From Defluviitalea phaphyphila (GTDB lineage: Bacteria; Bacillota; Clostridia; Lachnospirales; Defluviitaleaceae): DNA of 64,000 nt. The notes beneath the pieces are model-generated. The model saw only the letters and a list, made by a program, of their open reading frames with translations. It was not told the origin of the DNA and searched no databases. A program made the position numbers and the translations under genes. The stretch spans positions 31,325 to 95,324 of the forward strand of contig NZ_JWID01000009.1 in the NCBI RefSeq assembly GCF_001466305.1. The letters run 5' to 3'. Below, piece after piece: positions 46,467 to 56,295 of this stretch (positions are counted from its first letter, which is position 1; each line of letters starts with the position of its first letter).

Positions 46467-47681
46467 TTGTTAATTGTACAAAAATTTGGAGGTAGCTCTG
46501 TAGCAAATGTAGAAAGAGTATTCAACGTTGCGAAAAGAATAATTGAAACATATAAACAAGGAAACGATGTCGTAGTAATTTTATCTGCACAAGGAGATAC
46601 TACAGATGAACTAATTGCTAAAGCTCATGAGATAGATCTTCATCCTTCACGAAGAGAGATGGATATGCTTATATCTACAGGAGAACAGCAATCAGTTGCT
46701 CTTATGGCTATGGCAATACAAAAATTAGGTTATCCAGCTATTTCACTGAATGCTTTTCAAGTAGGAATGTATACAAATAGAACCCATAGCAATGCAAGGT
46801 TAAAAAGAATTGATACAGAAAGAATTGAACTTGAGTTAGATAGAAAAAATATTGTATTAGTTACAGGATTTCAAGGAATAAATAGATTTGATGATATTAC
46901 TACTTTAGGGAGAAGCGGATCTGATACTACTGCTGTTGCTATAGCTGCGGCATTAAAAGCAGATAAATGTGAAATTTATACAGATGTAGATGGAGTATAT
47001 ACTGCTGATCCTAGAATAGTAAAAAATGCAAGGAAATTAGATGAAATTACTTATGATGAAATGTTAGAATTGGCTTCTTTAGGAGCAAAAGTGCTTCATA
47101 ATCGTTCTGTTGAAATAGCAAAAAAATATAATGTAGAATTAGTTGTAAGATCAAGTTTAACAAATGCAGAAGGAACAGTTGTTAGGGAGGTAAGTAATAT
47201 GGAAAAAATGTTAGTAAGTGGAGTTGCGGCGGATAAAAATGTAGCTAGAGTTTCTGTGATTGGAATAGAGGATACTCCAGGAAAGGCATTTGAATTATTT
47301 TCATTATTAGCTAAAAATAAAATTAGTGTAGATATAATATTACAATCTATTGGTAGAGATGGAACAAAAGATATTTCCTTTACAGTAGCTAAGGATGATT
47401 TACATGATACCATTAACATACTAAAAAATAACCAAGAAAGATTAACAGCTAAAGATATAGTTTATAATGAAAAGGTAGCAAAAGTATCCATTGTTGGAGC
47501 AGGAATGGCTACTAATCCTGGAGTAGCAGCTTTAATGTTTGAAGCTATGTATGATGCAGGAATTAATATTAATATGATATCTACATCAGAAGTAAAAATT
47601 TCTGTTCTTATTGATGAAAAATATACAGAAGATGCTATGAATGCAATTCATGAACGTTTTAAATTAGGAAGAGAAGAATAA
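46467..47681 (+). CDS. lysC: Aspartate kinase
   Basis: Aspartokinase commits aspartate to lysine, threonine and methionine. The 404 residues carry the kinase motifs VQKFGGSSVANVERV, TLGRSGSDTTAVAIAAALKAD and the DGVYTADPRIV segment. Two ACT domains follow (about 265-404; SVIGIEDTPGKAFELF and VSIVGAGMATNPGVAALM). The TTG start lies seven bases after GGGAGGGA. It closes the hom-mutase-lysC operon. Confidence 0.97.
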   Translation: MLIVQKFGGSSVANVERVFNVAKRIIETYKQGNDVVVILSAQGDTTDELIAKAHEIDLHPSRREMDMLISTGEQQSVALMAMAIQKLGYPAISLNAFQVGMYTNRTHSNARLKRIDTERIELELDRKNIVLVTGFQGINRFDDITTLGRSGSDTTAVAIAAALKADKCEIYTDVDGVYTADPRIVKNARKLDEITYDEMLELASLGAKVLHNRSVEIAKKYNVELVVRSSLTNAEGTVVREVSNMEKMLVSGVAADKNVARVSVIGIEDTPGKAFELFSLLAKNKISVDIILQSIGRDGTKDISFTVAKDDLHDTINILKNNQERLTAKDIVYNEKVAKVSIVGAGMATNPGVAALMFEAMYDAGININMISTSEVKISVLIDEKYTEDAMNAIHERFKLGREE

Positions 47682-47687
47682 AATAAA

Positions 47688-47758
47688 AAAGCGGCTCCAT
47701 GAGGTTAAAATATATGGAGTCGCTTTATATATAGCGGTTTTAACCGCTTATTTTTTTA
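47688..47758 (+). terminator. Double terminator after lysC
   Basis: First hairpin: AAAGCGGCTCCAT pairs with ATGGAGTCGCTTT. Second: AGCGGTT / AACCGCT, followed by T7. The GGTTAAAA in the first loop could instead pair with TTTTAACC of the second, so alternative folds are possible. Confidence 0.85.
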
Positions 47759-47841
47759 AAATACTTTAATAATATAATATGATTGGTATGAGAAATTGTG
47801 TTATAAAATGTTAATAAAAACAAGTAGTGTTTTATTTTGTA

Positions 47842-47870
47842 TTGTTACTATATTACAAATCGTATATAAT
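47842..47870 (+). promoter_or_regulatory. Promoter of tex
   Basis: TTGTTA, 17 bp, TATAAT, about 40 bases before the tex start. Confidence 0.7.
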
Positions 47871-47909
47871 ATAATAAAGTATAAATTAGAAATAGAAATG
47901 GTGTGAAAA

Positions 47910-50054
47910 ATGGATATCATAAAAAAGATAGAAAAAGAATTTAAGCTTAAACCTTTTCAAGTTAAAAATACTATTCAACTTATTGATGAAGGGAATACTA
48001 TTCCTTTTATTGCCAGATATAGAAAAGAAGCTACAGGTTCTTTAGATGATGTTACTCTTAGAAATTTTTATGATAGATTAAATTATCTCCGTAATTTAGA
48101 GGAAAAAAAAGAACAGATTATTAGGTCAATTGAAGAACAAGGGAAATTAACAGATGAATTGATTAATAGTTTAGAAAAAGCTGAAACTATAACAGAATTA
48201 GAAGATATATATAGGCCTTATAGACCCAAAAGAAGAACTAGGGCAACTATAGCAAAAGAAAAGGGATTAGAGCCTTTAGCACAAATCATATGGGAACAAG
48301 ATTCAAAGCTTTCTTTAGAAGAAATTGCTAAGGATTATATTAATCCAGAAAAAGAAGTTAATACAATAGAAGATGCTATATTAAAATCCATGGATATTAT
48401 AGCAGAATGGATATCAGATAATGCAGATTATCGTAAATATATAAGAAAAGAAACTTTTAATAAAGGAGAAATAGTAACAAAAGCTAAAGATGAGAAAAAA
48501 GAATCAGTATATGAAATGTATTATGATTATAGGGAAAAAATAAAAAATATACCTGGACATAGGATATTAGCTATTAATAGAGGAGAAAAAGAAAAAATAT
48601 TATCAGTAAAAATAGAAGCTCCAGTTGATAGGATTTTATTATTTTTAGAAAAACAAATAATAAAAAATAAAGATACTGCTTTTTCAAAAATATTAAAGGA
48701 TTCTATTGAAGATAGTTATAAAAGACTAATTGCTCCAGCTATTGAAAGAGAAATAAGAAATGAGTTAACAGAAAAAGCGGAAACAGGAGCTTTAAATGTT
48801 TTTAAAAATAATCTTTCTCAATTATTAATGCAATCACCAATTAAAAATAAAGTTGTCCTTGGACTAGATCCAGCATTTCGTACAGGATGCAAAATTGCTG
48901 TTATAGATGAAACAGGAAAAGTATTAGATACTACAGTGATATATCCTACTCCTCCTCAAAATAAAATTGAAGAGTCAAAGGAAGTTTTAAAAGAATTAAT
49001 AGATAAACATAAAGTAGATATTATTGCTATTGGAAATGGGACAGCTTCTAGGGAATCAGAAATGTTTATAGCAGAATTAATTAAAGAATTAAATAGACAA
49101 GTACATTATATAATAGTAAATGAAGCAGGAGCTTCAGTATATTCAGCTTCTCCTTTAGGAACAGAAGAATTTCCTGATTTTGATGTTGCTTTAAGAAGTG
49201 CAGTATCTATAGGCAGAAGACTTCAAGATCCCCTTGCAGAGTTGGTTAAAATAGATCCTAAATCCATAGGAGTAGGACAATATCAGCATGATATGAATCA
49301 AAAGAGATTAGAAGAAGCTCTTAAAGGAGTAGTAGAGGACTGCGTAAATAGAGTTGGAGTAGATTTAAATACTGCATCAGTTTCCCTATTACAATACGTA
49401 GCAGGAATTAAAAAATCTGTGGCAAAAAATATAGTAGAATACAGAGAAGCTAATGGAAAATTTAAGAATAGAAAAGAACTTTTAAAAGTAAAACAATTGG
49501 GGAAAAAAGTATTTGAACAATGTGCAGGATTTCTTAGAATTCCCGAATCAGATAACTTGTTTGATAGAACAGGAGTTCATCCTGAATCCTATGAAGTAGC
49601 TGAAAAATTATTAAATTATTTAGGATATACTAAAGAAGATATAAAAGAAACAAAGATAAAAAATATAAGAGAAAAAATAAAAGATATAAATATATTAGCT
49701 AAAGATTTAGGTATAGGAGTACCTACTTTAGAAGATATAATAAAAGAGTTGGGAAAACCAGGAAGAGACCCAAGAGAAGATATGCCAAAACCAATTCTTA
49801 GGAGTGATGTATTAGAATTAGAAGATTTAAAAGAAGGTATGGTTTTAATGGGAACAGTTCGTAATATTACTGATTTTGGGGCTTTTGTTGATATAGGAGT
49901 TCATCAAGATGGATTAGTACATATATCACAAATAACAGAGAAATTTATAAAACATCCTTTAGATGTATTAAGTGTAGGGGATATTATAAAAGTAGCTGTA
50001 TTAAATGTAGATATAAATAAAAAAAGAATTGCTTTAACAATGAAGGGGATTTAA
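47910..50054 (+). CDS. tex: Tex family transcription/RNA-binding protein
   Basis: Tex is a multidomain nucleic-acid-binding protein. In 714 residues the order is: an N-terminal helical domain with the motif PFIARYRKEATGSLDDVTLRNFYDRL (about 30-55), the YqgF-like fold (GLDPAFRTGCKIAVID, about 320-335), helix-hairpin-helix repeats (LLQYVAGIKKSVAKNIVEYREANGKFKNRKEL, about 490-520), and a C-terminal S1 domain (about 640-714: GTVRNITDFGAFVDIGVHQDGLVHISQI). The length is normal. The next gene follows after 15 bases. Confidence 0.96.
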   Translation: MDIIKKIEKEFKLKPFQVKNTIQLIDEGNTIPFIARYRKEATGSLDDVTLRNFYDRLNYLRNLEEKKEQIIRSIEEQGKLTDELINSLEKAETITELEDIYRPYRPKRRTRATIAKEKGLEPLAQIIWEQDSKLSLEEIAKDYINPEKEVNTIEDAILKSMDIIAEWISDNADYRKYIRKETFNKGEIVTKAKDEKKESVYEMYYDYREKIKNIPGHRILAINRGEKEKILSVKIEAPVDRILLFLEKQIIKNKDTAFSKILKDSIEDSYKRLIAPAIEREIRNELTEKAETGALNVFKNNLSQLLMQSPIKNKVVLGLDPAFRTGCKIAVIDETGKVLDTTVIYPTPPQNKIEESKEVLKELIDKHKVDIIAIGNGTASRESEMFIAELIKELNRQVHYIIVNEAGASVYSASPLGTEEFPDFDVALRSAVSIGRRLQDPLAELVKIDPKSIGVGQYQHDMNQKRLEEALKGVVEDCVNRVGVDLNTASVSLLQYVAGIKKSVAKNIVEYREANGKFKNRKELLKVKQLGKKVFEQCAGFLRIPESDNLFDRTGVHPESYEVAEKLLNYLGYTKEDIKETKIKNIREKIKDINILAKDLGIGVPTLEDIIKELGKPGRDPREDMPKPILRSDVLELEDLKEGMVLMGTVRNITDFGAFVDIGVHQDGLVHISQITEKFIKHPLDVLSVGDIIKVAVLNVDINKKRIALTMKGI

Positions 50055-50069
50055 GGAAGGAGAAGGGAA

Positions 50070-50957
50070 ATGGAAGTTAGTTCGTTTAATGATGATTATC
50101 ATCAGGTAGGACAATTAGTAATAAATTTTCTTTATCCGCATTATAAGACTATAGAACAAATGAAAAGAGATTGGGAAAACAAAAATTTAATTTTACTCAC
50201 TGCAATAGAAAATGGAGAAATTATAGGTTTTGGAGGACTTGACTTAGTTAGACAAGATGGAGAACCAAATGCAGATTTATATGGAATAGTAATTGACCCA
50301 AGATATAGAAGACAAGGGATAGGGACTAGATTAATGAAAAGTTTGATTAATAAAGCCAAAGAAGAAGGAATTCTTTCTATTTATACTAAAGTTGAAGAAA
50401 AAAGAAAGGATATTATAAACTTTTTAACAAACCAAGGATTTGAATATAAAAGAAGTTTATTTAAATTAGAAATGAATGAACCTATTATTCAAGATGTAGA
50501 ATCCCCAGAAGGCATAAGAATTGAGAATACAAAAAGAATACAGAATAAAGAGGAATTTTTAAAAACCTACAAAGAAATATTTATAAATATTAAAAATAAA
50601 GAAAAACAAATAGAAAAATTTTTAAATCCAAATAATAATTATGAAATTTTTTTAATGTATAGAGTTAGTACAAGAACTAAAAAAGAAAAATTAATTGGAT
50701 TTTGCAGTGTAGAAAATATAAAAGAAGAAAAAGGGATAAATCGTTCTATAGATTCTTTAGGAGTAATTGATAAATATGGAAGAAGAGGTATGGGGAAAAT
50801 ACTTTATATGACAGTTTTAAACTATTATTGGTCCCTTAAAGATACCAAAAAAATTAGTATTACTCTAAGAAGCTCTTCAGAAAATATAAAAAAATTCTAT
50901 TTATCCTGTGGGATGGAAGAAAAACAAATTATAGAAGTATATAAATATAAAATATAA
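50070..50957 (+). CDS. Tandem GNAT acetyltransferase
   Basis: The 295 residues hold two GNAT-like halves. The first (about 35-130) has the acetyl-CoA pocket IDPRYRRQGIGTRLMKSLI. The second (about 165-295) has DKYGRRGMGKILYMTVL and an NIKKFYLSCGM ending. Such tandem proteins occur in antibiotic and small-molecule acetylation; the substrate is unknown. AAGGAGAAGGG precedes the ATG and it is in an operon with tex. Confidence 0.85.
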   Translation: MEVSSFNDDYHQVGQLVINFLYPHYKTIEQMKRDWENKNLILLTAIENGEIIGFGGLDLVRQDGEPNADLYGIVIDPRYRRQGIGTRLMKSLINKAKEEGILSIYTKVEEKRKDIINFLTNQGFEYKRSLFKLEMNEPIIQDVESPEGIRIENTKRIQNKEEFLKTYKEIFINIKNKEKQIEKFLNPNNNYEIFLMYRVSTRTKKEKLIGFCSVENIKEEKGINRSIDSLGVIDKYGRRGMGKILYMTVLNYYWSLKDTKKISITLRSSSENIKKFYLSCGMEEKQIIEVYKYKI

Positions 50958-51072
50958 AGTATAAAAAATATACAATATTTACCTTTAAATACAAATGATA
51001 CATTAAAAACAATTTATATGCAATTTGACAATAGTAATTGCATATAGTATAATGTATTAAAATTTAATAAGA

Positions 51073-51184
51073 AGATTCTTCAGGGCAGGGTGAAATTCCC
51101 GACCGGCGGTGACAGTCCGCGAGTGCGAAAGCACTGATTTGGTGAAATTCCAAAACCGACAGTATAGTCTGGATGGGAGAAGAA
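51073..51184 (+). ncRNA. FMN riboswitch (RFN element)
   Basis: The conserved core is fully visible: TTCAGGGCAGGGTGAAATTC, CCGACCGGCGGT, AGTCCGCGA, then GATTTGGTGAAATTCC, ACCGACAGTATAGTCTGGAT and the closing GGGAGAAGA pairing with the start. It binds FMN and ends in a terminator before the riboflavin transporter gene. Confidence 0.97.
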
Positions 51185-51202
51185 TATATTTTTAGTATAT
51201 TC

Positions 51203-51234
51203 AAGCAGTCTGAAGAATCTTCAGGCTGCTTTTA
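51203..51234 (+). terminator. Expression-platform terminator of the FMN riboswitch
   Basis: AAGCAGTCTGAAG pairs with CTTCAGGCTGCTT (one wobble), followed by a short T-run. High FMN should favour this hairpin and stop transcription. Confidence 0.85.
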
Positions 51235-51274
51235 TAATGCAGCCTATAAATTTTAATTTATAGGAGGAGATAAG

Positions 51275-51889
51275 ATGCAAACAACGTTAAAACAAAAAAA
51301 AGGAGTTTTTACAACAATTAATTTAGTAAAAATGGGCTTATTATCAGCTCTAGCATTTATACTTATGTTACTTGATTTTCCTGTACCAGGATTTTTACCA
51401 TTTTTACAAATGGACCTTAGTGATATTCCAGCAGTTATAGGTACATTATCTATAGGTCCAGCAGCGGGTGTTATCATTCAGCTTTTAAAAGTAATATTGC
51501 ATACAGTATCCGGAAGTAGCACAGGAGGAATTGGACCTTTAGCTAACTTTATTGTAGGAGCAAGTTATGTTTATCCTTTAGGGTTAATTTATAAATATAA
51601 AACAAATTTAAAAGGATTTATTATAGGATGTTTTGCAGGGACAGCTTCTATGGCTATTATAGCAGCATTAGTAAATTATTTTATAATAATACCTTTTTAT
51701 GCGATGTTATTTGGAATGAGTATTGATACTATTGTTGGAATGGGAACAAAAATAAATTCCAATATTAATAGTTTAGAAACACTAATATTATATTCTATTG
51801 TACCTTTTAATTTATTTAAAGCTAGTTGTATTTCTATTACAAGTTATATAGTATATAAAGCTCTAAAGCCTCTTTTTTATAAAAAATAA
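51275..51889 (+). CDS. ribU: ECF riboflavin transporter S-component
   Basis: The 204-residue membrane protein has about six helices. The ligand motifs include LSALAFILMLLDFPVPGFLPFLQMDLSDIPAV and GPLANFIVGASYVYPLGLIY. RibU captures riboflavin for an ECF module (EcfA, EcfA', EcfT) encoded elsewhere. The FMN riboswitch in front fixes the assignment. RBS is AGGAGG. Confidence 0.95.
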   Translation: MQTTLKQKKGVFTTINLVKMGLLSALAFILMLLDFPVPGFLPFLQMDLSDIPAVIGTLSIGPAAGVIIQLLKVILHTVSGSSTGGIGPLANFIVGASYVYPLGLIYKYKTNLKGFIIGCFAGTASMAIIAALVNYFIIIPFYAMLFGMSIDTIVGMGTKINSNINSLETLILYSIVPFNLFKASCISITSYIVYKALKPLFYKK

Positions 51890-51921
51890 AAGAATGGTCT
51901 TTTACTTGACCGTTCTTTTTT
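51888..51921 (+). terminator. Intrinsic terminator of ribU
   Basis: AAAAGAATGGTC pairs with GACCGTTCTTTT (one wobble) followed by T-run. Confidence 0.88.
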
Positions 51922-51997
51922 CTTGCATATTTTTATAAAAGATAATACAATTAGATATAATATATATTAATTGATTTTCGAAGGGGAAGAAGTATTC

Positions 51998-52429
51998 ATG
52001 ATATATGAGACTTATTCAGAAGAAGAAACTAGACAAATAGGATTTAACATAGGGAAAAATGCTAAAAGAGGAGATATATACTGCCTTGTAGGAGATTTAG
52101 GTGTTGGTAAAACGGCTTTTTCTAAGGGATTAGCTAAGGGATTAGAGATACAAGAGGCAATAACAAGTCCTACATTTACAATAGTAAATGAATATAAGGG
52201 AAGACTTCCTTTATATCACTTTGATGTTTATAGAATTACAGATATAGATGAAATGTATGAAATAGGATATGAAGAATATTTTTTTGGAGAAGGGATATGC
52301 TTAGTTGAATGGGCAAATTTAATTGAAGAACTAATACCAGAAGATGCTATATGGATTAATATAAAAAAGGATTTTAATAAAGGAGAAAATTATAGAAAAA
52401 TAAATATTTATAGTAAAAAGGATGATTAA
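51998..52429 (+). CDS. tsaE: tRNA threonylcarbamoyladenosine complex ATPase TsaE
   Basis: TsaE powers formation of t6A at position 37 of tRNAs reading ANN codons. The P-loop GDLGVGKTAFSKGL and the SPTFTIVNEY motif are present in 143 residues, the usual size. I start at ATG 51998 behind AAGGGGAAG; a TTG at 51971 adds nine residues without support. It is followed immediately by tsaB. Confidence 0.94.
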   Translation: MIYETYSEEETRQIGFNIGKNAKRGDIYCLVGDLGVGKTAFSKGLAKGLEIQEAITSPTFTIVNEYKGRLPLYHFDVYRITDIDEMYEIGYEEYFFGEGICLVEWANLIEELIPEDAIWINIKKDFNKGENYRKINIYSKKDD

Positions 52430-52430
52430 A

Positions 52431-53141
52431 GTGAAGATATTAGCATTAGATTCATCAGGGAATGTAGCTTCTGCTGCAATTGTAGAAGATGATAAATTAC
52501 TTATAGAATTTACTATGAATTATAAAAAAACTCATTCACAGACTCTTTTGCCTATCATTAGTGATATATGTAAAAAAGTAGAATTAGATTTAGAGTCTAT
52601 AGATTATATCGCCACTGCTAGTGGACCTGGTTCCTTTACAGGACTTAGAATAGGAGTAGCTACTGCAAAGGGACTAGCTTATGGTTTAAATAAACCAATA
52701 ATAGGAGTTCCGACTTTAGATGGATTGGCATATAATATTACATATACTAATTATTTAATATGCCCTATTATGGATGCTAGAAGAAATCAAGTATATACTG
52801 CATTTTATCTATGGGAAAAAGATAATTTAAAAAGAGAGTCGGATTACTTAGCAGTTTCAATAGATGAATGTATAGATTTAGCTAAAGGATATAATAGACC
52901 AGTGATTTTTTTAGGAGATGGAGTTTTAGTATATAAGGAAGTAATAAAAGAAAAAATGACTTCAGATGAAGTTTTTTTTGCTCCGCAATCTTGTAATATG
53001 CAAAGAGCGTCTTCTATAGGAAGTTTGGCTATGATTTTAGCTAAAGAAGGAAAATTTGAAGATAGTATGGAATTTTCCCCTTTTTATTTAAGAAAATCTC
53101 AAGCAGAAAGAGAATACGAGAATAAGAGAAACAAAAAATAG
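52431..53141 (+). CDS. tsaB: tRNA threonylcarbamoyladenosine complex subunit TsaB
   Basis: TsaB is the ASKHA-fold scaffold of TsaD. The 236 residues start VKILALDSSGNVASAAIV and hold the GPGSFTGLRIGVATAKGLAYG motif. I choose GTG 52431 because MKILAxDS is the family N-terminus and AAAAGG is about ten bases upstream; ATG 52422 is the alternative. It follows tsaE without a gap and precedes rimI. Confidence 0.93.
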   Translation: MKILALDSSGNVASAAIVEDDKLLIEFTMNYKKTHSQTLLPIISDICKKVELDLESIDYIATASGPGSFTGLRIGVATAKGLAYGLNKPIIGVPTLDGLAYNITYTNYLICPIMDARRNQVYTAFYLWEKDNLKRESDYLAVSIDECIDLAKGYNRPVIFLGDGVLVYKEVIKEKMTSDEVFFAPQSCNMQRASSIGSLAMILAKEGKFEDSMEFSPFYLRKSQAEREYENKRNKK

Positions 53142-53154
53142 AAAGAGGAATCTT

Positions 53155-53595
53155 ATGGTGAAAGTAATTCCCATGGAGAAAAAACATATAAATAAAGTTT
53201 ATGAAATTGAAAAATTATGTTTTAGTATGCCTTGGTCTAAAGAATCTTTGAGAAAAGAAATAGAAGAAAATGATTTGGCGTACTATATTTTAGTTTTAGA
53301 TGGAGATGATATAGCAGGATACGCTGGTATGTGGATTATTTTAGATGAAGGACACATAACAAATATAGCGGTACATCCAAAGTTTAGAGGAAAAGGTTTT
53401 GGAGAATTATTAGTAAATAGTTTAATAAAAGAATGTAAAAAAAGAAAATTAACATCTATCACCTTAGAAGTTAGAAAAAGTAATACAATTGCCATAAATT
53501 TATATACAAAGTTTGGTTTTAAAAACAAAGGAGTAAGAAAAAGATATTACGAAGATACTGGAGAAGATGCAATTATTATGTGGAAATATATTTAA
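53155..53595 (+). CDS. rimI: Ribosomal protein S18 alanine N-acetyltransferase RimI
   Basis: The 146-residue GNAT enzyme has the acetyl-CoA motif VHPKFRGKGFGELLVNSLI (about residues 75-93) and LEVRKSNTIAINLYTKFGF. It acetylates the N-terminus of ribosomal protein S18. The order tsaE-tsaB-rimI is conserved in Firmicutes. The operon ends at a strong terminator just after its stop. Confidence 0.93.
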   Translation: MVKVIPMEKKHINKVYEIEKLCFSMPWSKESLRKEIEENDLAYYILVLDGDDIAGYAGMWIILDEGHITNIAVHPKFRGKGFGELLVNSLIKECKKRKLTSITLEVRKSNTIAINLYTKFGFKNKGVRKRYYEDTGEDAIIMWKYI

Positions 53596-53627
53596 AAACG
53601 TCTTCTAAATTTAGAAGGCGTTTTTTT
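53594..53627 (+). terminator. Intrinsic terminator of the tsaE-tsaB-rimI operon
   Basis: AAAACGTCTTCTAA pairs with TTAGAAGGCGTTTT (one wobble) and ends in T7. Confidence 0.92.
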
Positions 53628-53739
53628 ATTTAGAAATTTAAATATTTCAAAATTTTTTAAAATATTTAAAGATATTTTAAAAAATTAGGAGAAGAAAAAT
53701 TGGTTTTGAATATAATAATATAGAGAAAGGAGTGAAAAT

Positions 53740-56157
53740 ATGAAGAATTTTAGGGAATTAACGTATAAAGAATTAAAAAAATATATTGATCCTTCAAAAC
53801 TTGAGTTTGATACTACAGATGAATTAGAACCCTTAGAAGGAGTTATAGGGCAAGAAAAAGCAGTAAAAGCAATTGAATTTGGTTTAGAGATAAACAGGAA
53901 GGGTTATAACATTTATATATCAGGACCAACAGGGTTAGGAAAAACTAGTTATGCTAAAACTTACACAGAAAAAATTGCAAAAAAATCTGATACTCCTGAT
54001 GATTGGTGTTATGTATATAATTATGCCAATCCTAGTAGCCCTTTAGCTTTGAATTTTCCTAAAGGATTAGGAAAAGAATTTAAAGATGACATGGACGAAC
54101 TAATAGAATTTCTACTAGTAAAAATACCAAAAGTTTTTAATGAAGAAGATTATGAAAAGGAAAAATCTCAAATACTAAAAGATTATCAGAGTTATAGGGA
54201 TGAATTAATAAAGAAGATTAAAGATGCGGCTAAAGAAGTAGGATGTGAAATGAAAATAATGGATACAGGAATTTATTTTATTCCTGTTATTGATGGAGAA
54301 CCTATAGATGATAATGAATATGAAAATTTAGATGAAGATAAAAAAAGTGAGATATTAGAAATTGCAGATGAAGCTAAGAAAAAGGTAGCACAAATTATAA
54401 AAGAATTAAAAAAATTAGAAGAAAACGTTCAAGAAAAAATAGAAAATTTAGAATATAACATTGGGTTAATTACAGTAGGTAAACGTATTGATTATTTAAA
54501 AGAAAAATATAAAAAATTTGATAAAGTTATTAAATATTTAGAATATGTTCAAGAAGATATTTTAGCAAATATAAAAGAGTTTTTAGATAATGAAGAAGAT
54601 AGTCAAATATCTTCAGTATTACCTTTTGTAATTAAAAAGAATATTGAAGATTTGATTATAAAATATAGAGTAAATCTTTTTGTAGATAATAGTAATCTTG
54701 AAGGGGCTCCTGTTATTATAGATTTTCATCCAACATATAATAAACTAATAGGTAAAATAGAATATGAAAATGAGTTAGGTAATTTAGTAACGGATTTTAC
54801 TAAAATTAAACCTGGTTTATTTCATCAAGCTAATGGAGGATATCTAATATTACAAGCTATTGATGTTTTAAAGAATGCTGAATCTTGGGAAGCATTAAAA
54901 AGAGTATTAAAAACTAAAGAAGTAAAAATAGAAAACTTAAGAGATCTTATAGGAATTTCCACTGTTTCCTCTTTAAAACCTGAACCTATACCAATAGAAG
55001 TAAAAGTAATTTTAATAGGAAGTAGAGAAATATATAATTATTTATATGAATATGATGATGATTTTAAAAAATTATTTAAAATTAGAGCAGATTTTGATAT
55101 AGAGATGGCAAATAATTTAGAAAATATTAAGATGTTAGCTAGATTTATTCACGCTTTTTGTATTAAAGAAAATATGTATCCCTTTGATAAGGAAGCTGTT
55201 ATTAAATTAATAGAATATTCTTCTAGAATGGTAGAAAATCAAGAAAAATTGACAACTAATTTCAATAATATTGTAGAAATATTATATGAAGCTAATACTT
55301 GGGCTAAAATTGATGGGAAAGATATTGTGACAGCTGAATATATTAAAAAAGCTATAATAGAAAAAGAGAAGCGTTGTAATTTATCACAAGAAAAAATAGA
55401 AGAAATGATAAAAGAAAATATAATAATGATAGACTGTCATGGAGAAAAAATAGGACAAATAAATGGTCTTGCAGTAATAGATACAGGAGATTATAAATTT
55501 GCAAAACCATCTAAAATTACAGCTACTACCTATATAGGACAGTCAGGAATTATAAATATTGAAAAAGAATCTGAAATGAGTGGGAAAATTCATGATAAAG
55601 GAGTTCATGTATTAGCAGGATATTTAGGAGAAACTTATGCACAAGATTTTCCTCTTACTCTTTCTTGTAGAATTTGTTTTGAACAAAATTACTATGGTAT
55701 AGATGGAGATAGTGCTTCTAGTGCAGAACTATATGCTATATTATCAAGCCTTAGTGGAATTCCTATTAATCAAGGGATAGCAGTAACAGGGTCTATTAAT
55801 CAAAAAGGAGAGATTCAGCCTATTGGTGGAGTATCATATAAAATAGAAGGATTTTTTAAATTTTGTAAATCTAAAGGGTTAACAGGAGAACAAGGGGTTA
55901 TTATACCTTATCAAAATATAAAAGATTTAGTTTTAAATGATGAAGTAATTGAAGCAGTAAAACAGGGAAAATTTCATATTTATCCTATATCTCATGTTAA
56001 TGAAGGAATGGAAATATTAATGGGTGTTGCAGCAGGGAATAAAAATGAAAAAGGTAAATTTTCTAAAGAAAGTATTCATGGGAAGGTATATGATAAATTA
56101 AAAAGATTTTATAAAATAAGTTTAAATAGAAATAAAAATAATATTACAATGAAGTAA
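53740..56157 (+). CDS. Lon-type ATP-dependent protease (AAA_32/Lon_C class)
   Basis: The 805-residue protein is a Lon-related protease with an unusual N-terminal ATPase: Walker A SGPTGLGKTSY (about residue 62-72) with a long coiled insertion (about 140-275), a second ATP-module region to about residue 560 and a C-terminal Lon protease domain. The proteolytic dyad is visible as Ser in GDSASSAELY and Lys in GGVSYKIEGFF. Related proteins include E. coli YcbZ/LonH. GAGAAAGGAG precedes the ATG. It is monocistronic; the substrate is unknown. Confidence 0.9.
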   Translation: MKNFRELTYKELKKYIDPSKLEFDTTDELEPLEGVIGQEKAVKAIEFGLEINRKGYNIYISGPTGLGKTSYAKTYTEKIAKKSDTPDDWCYVYNYANPSSPLALNFPKGLGKEFKDDMDELIEFLLVKIPKVFNEEDYEKEKSQILKDYQSYRDELIKKIKDAAKEVGCEMKIMDTGIYFIPVIDGEPIDDNEYENLDEDKKSEILEIADEAKKKVAQIIKELKKLEENVQEKIENLEYNIGLITVGKRIDYLKEKYKKFDKVIKYLEYVQEDILANIKEFLDNEEDSQISSVLPFVIKKNIEDLIIKYRVNLFVDNSNLEGAPVIIDFHPTYNKLIGKIEYENELGNLVTDFTKIKPGLFHQANGGYLILQAIDVLKNAESWEALKRVLKTKEVKIENLRDLIGISTVSSLKPEPIPIEVKVILIGSREIYNYLYEYDDDFKKLFKIRADFDIEMANNLENIKMLARFIHAFCIKENMYPFDKEAVIKLIEYSSRMVENQEKLTTNFNNIVEILYEANTWAKIDGKDIVTAEYIKKAIIEKEKRCNLSQEKIEEMIKENIIMIDCHGEKIGQINGLAVIDTGDYKFAKPSKITATTYIGQSGIINIEKESEMSGKIHDKGVHVLAGYLGETYAQDFPLTLSCRICFEQNYYGIDGDSASSAELYAILSSLSGIPINQGIAVTGSINQKGEIQPIGGVSYKIEGFFKFCKSKGLTGEQGVIIPYQNIKDLVLNDEVIEAVKQGKFHIYPISHVNEGMEILMGVAAGNKNEKGKFSKESIHGKVYDKLKRFYKISLNRNKNNITMK

Positions 56158-56295
56158 AAATATATAAATATGTTTACAAAAACCTCAAATCAAATCAAAT
56201 ATTACCTCTATACATGAGAGAATCTAAGGGGTATAATATTATTATATAATAACCAAGTTTTGCATAGTAGGAAAAAGATTTGGTGGAGGGTAAAC

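Noticed and set aside
47843-47860. Rex operator TTGTTA...TTACAA before tex
   Set aside because: The half-sites are not complementary to the Rex consensus TTGTTAA-N4-TTAACAA, and the bases overlap a normal -35.
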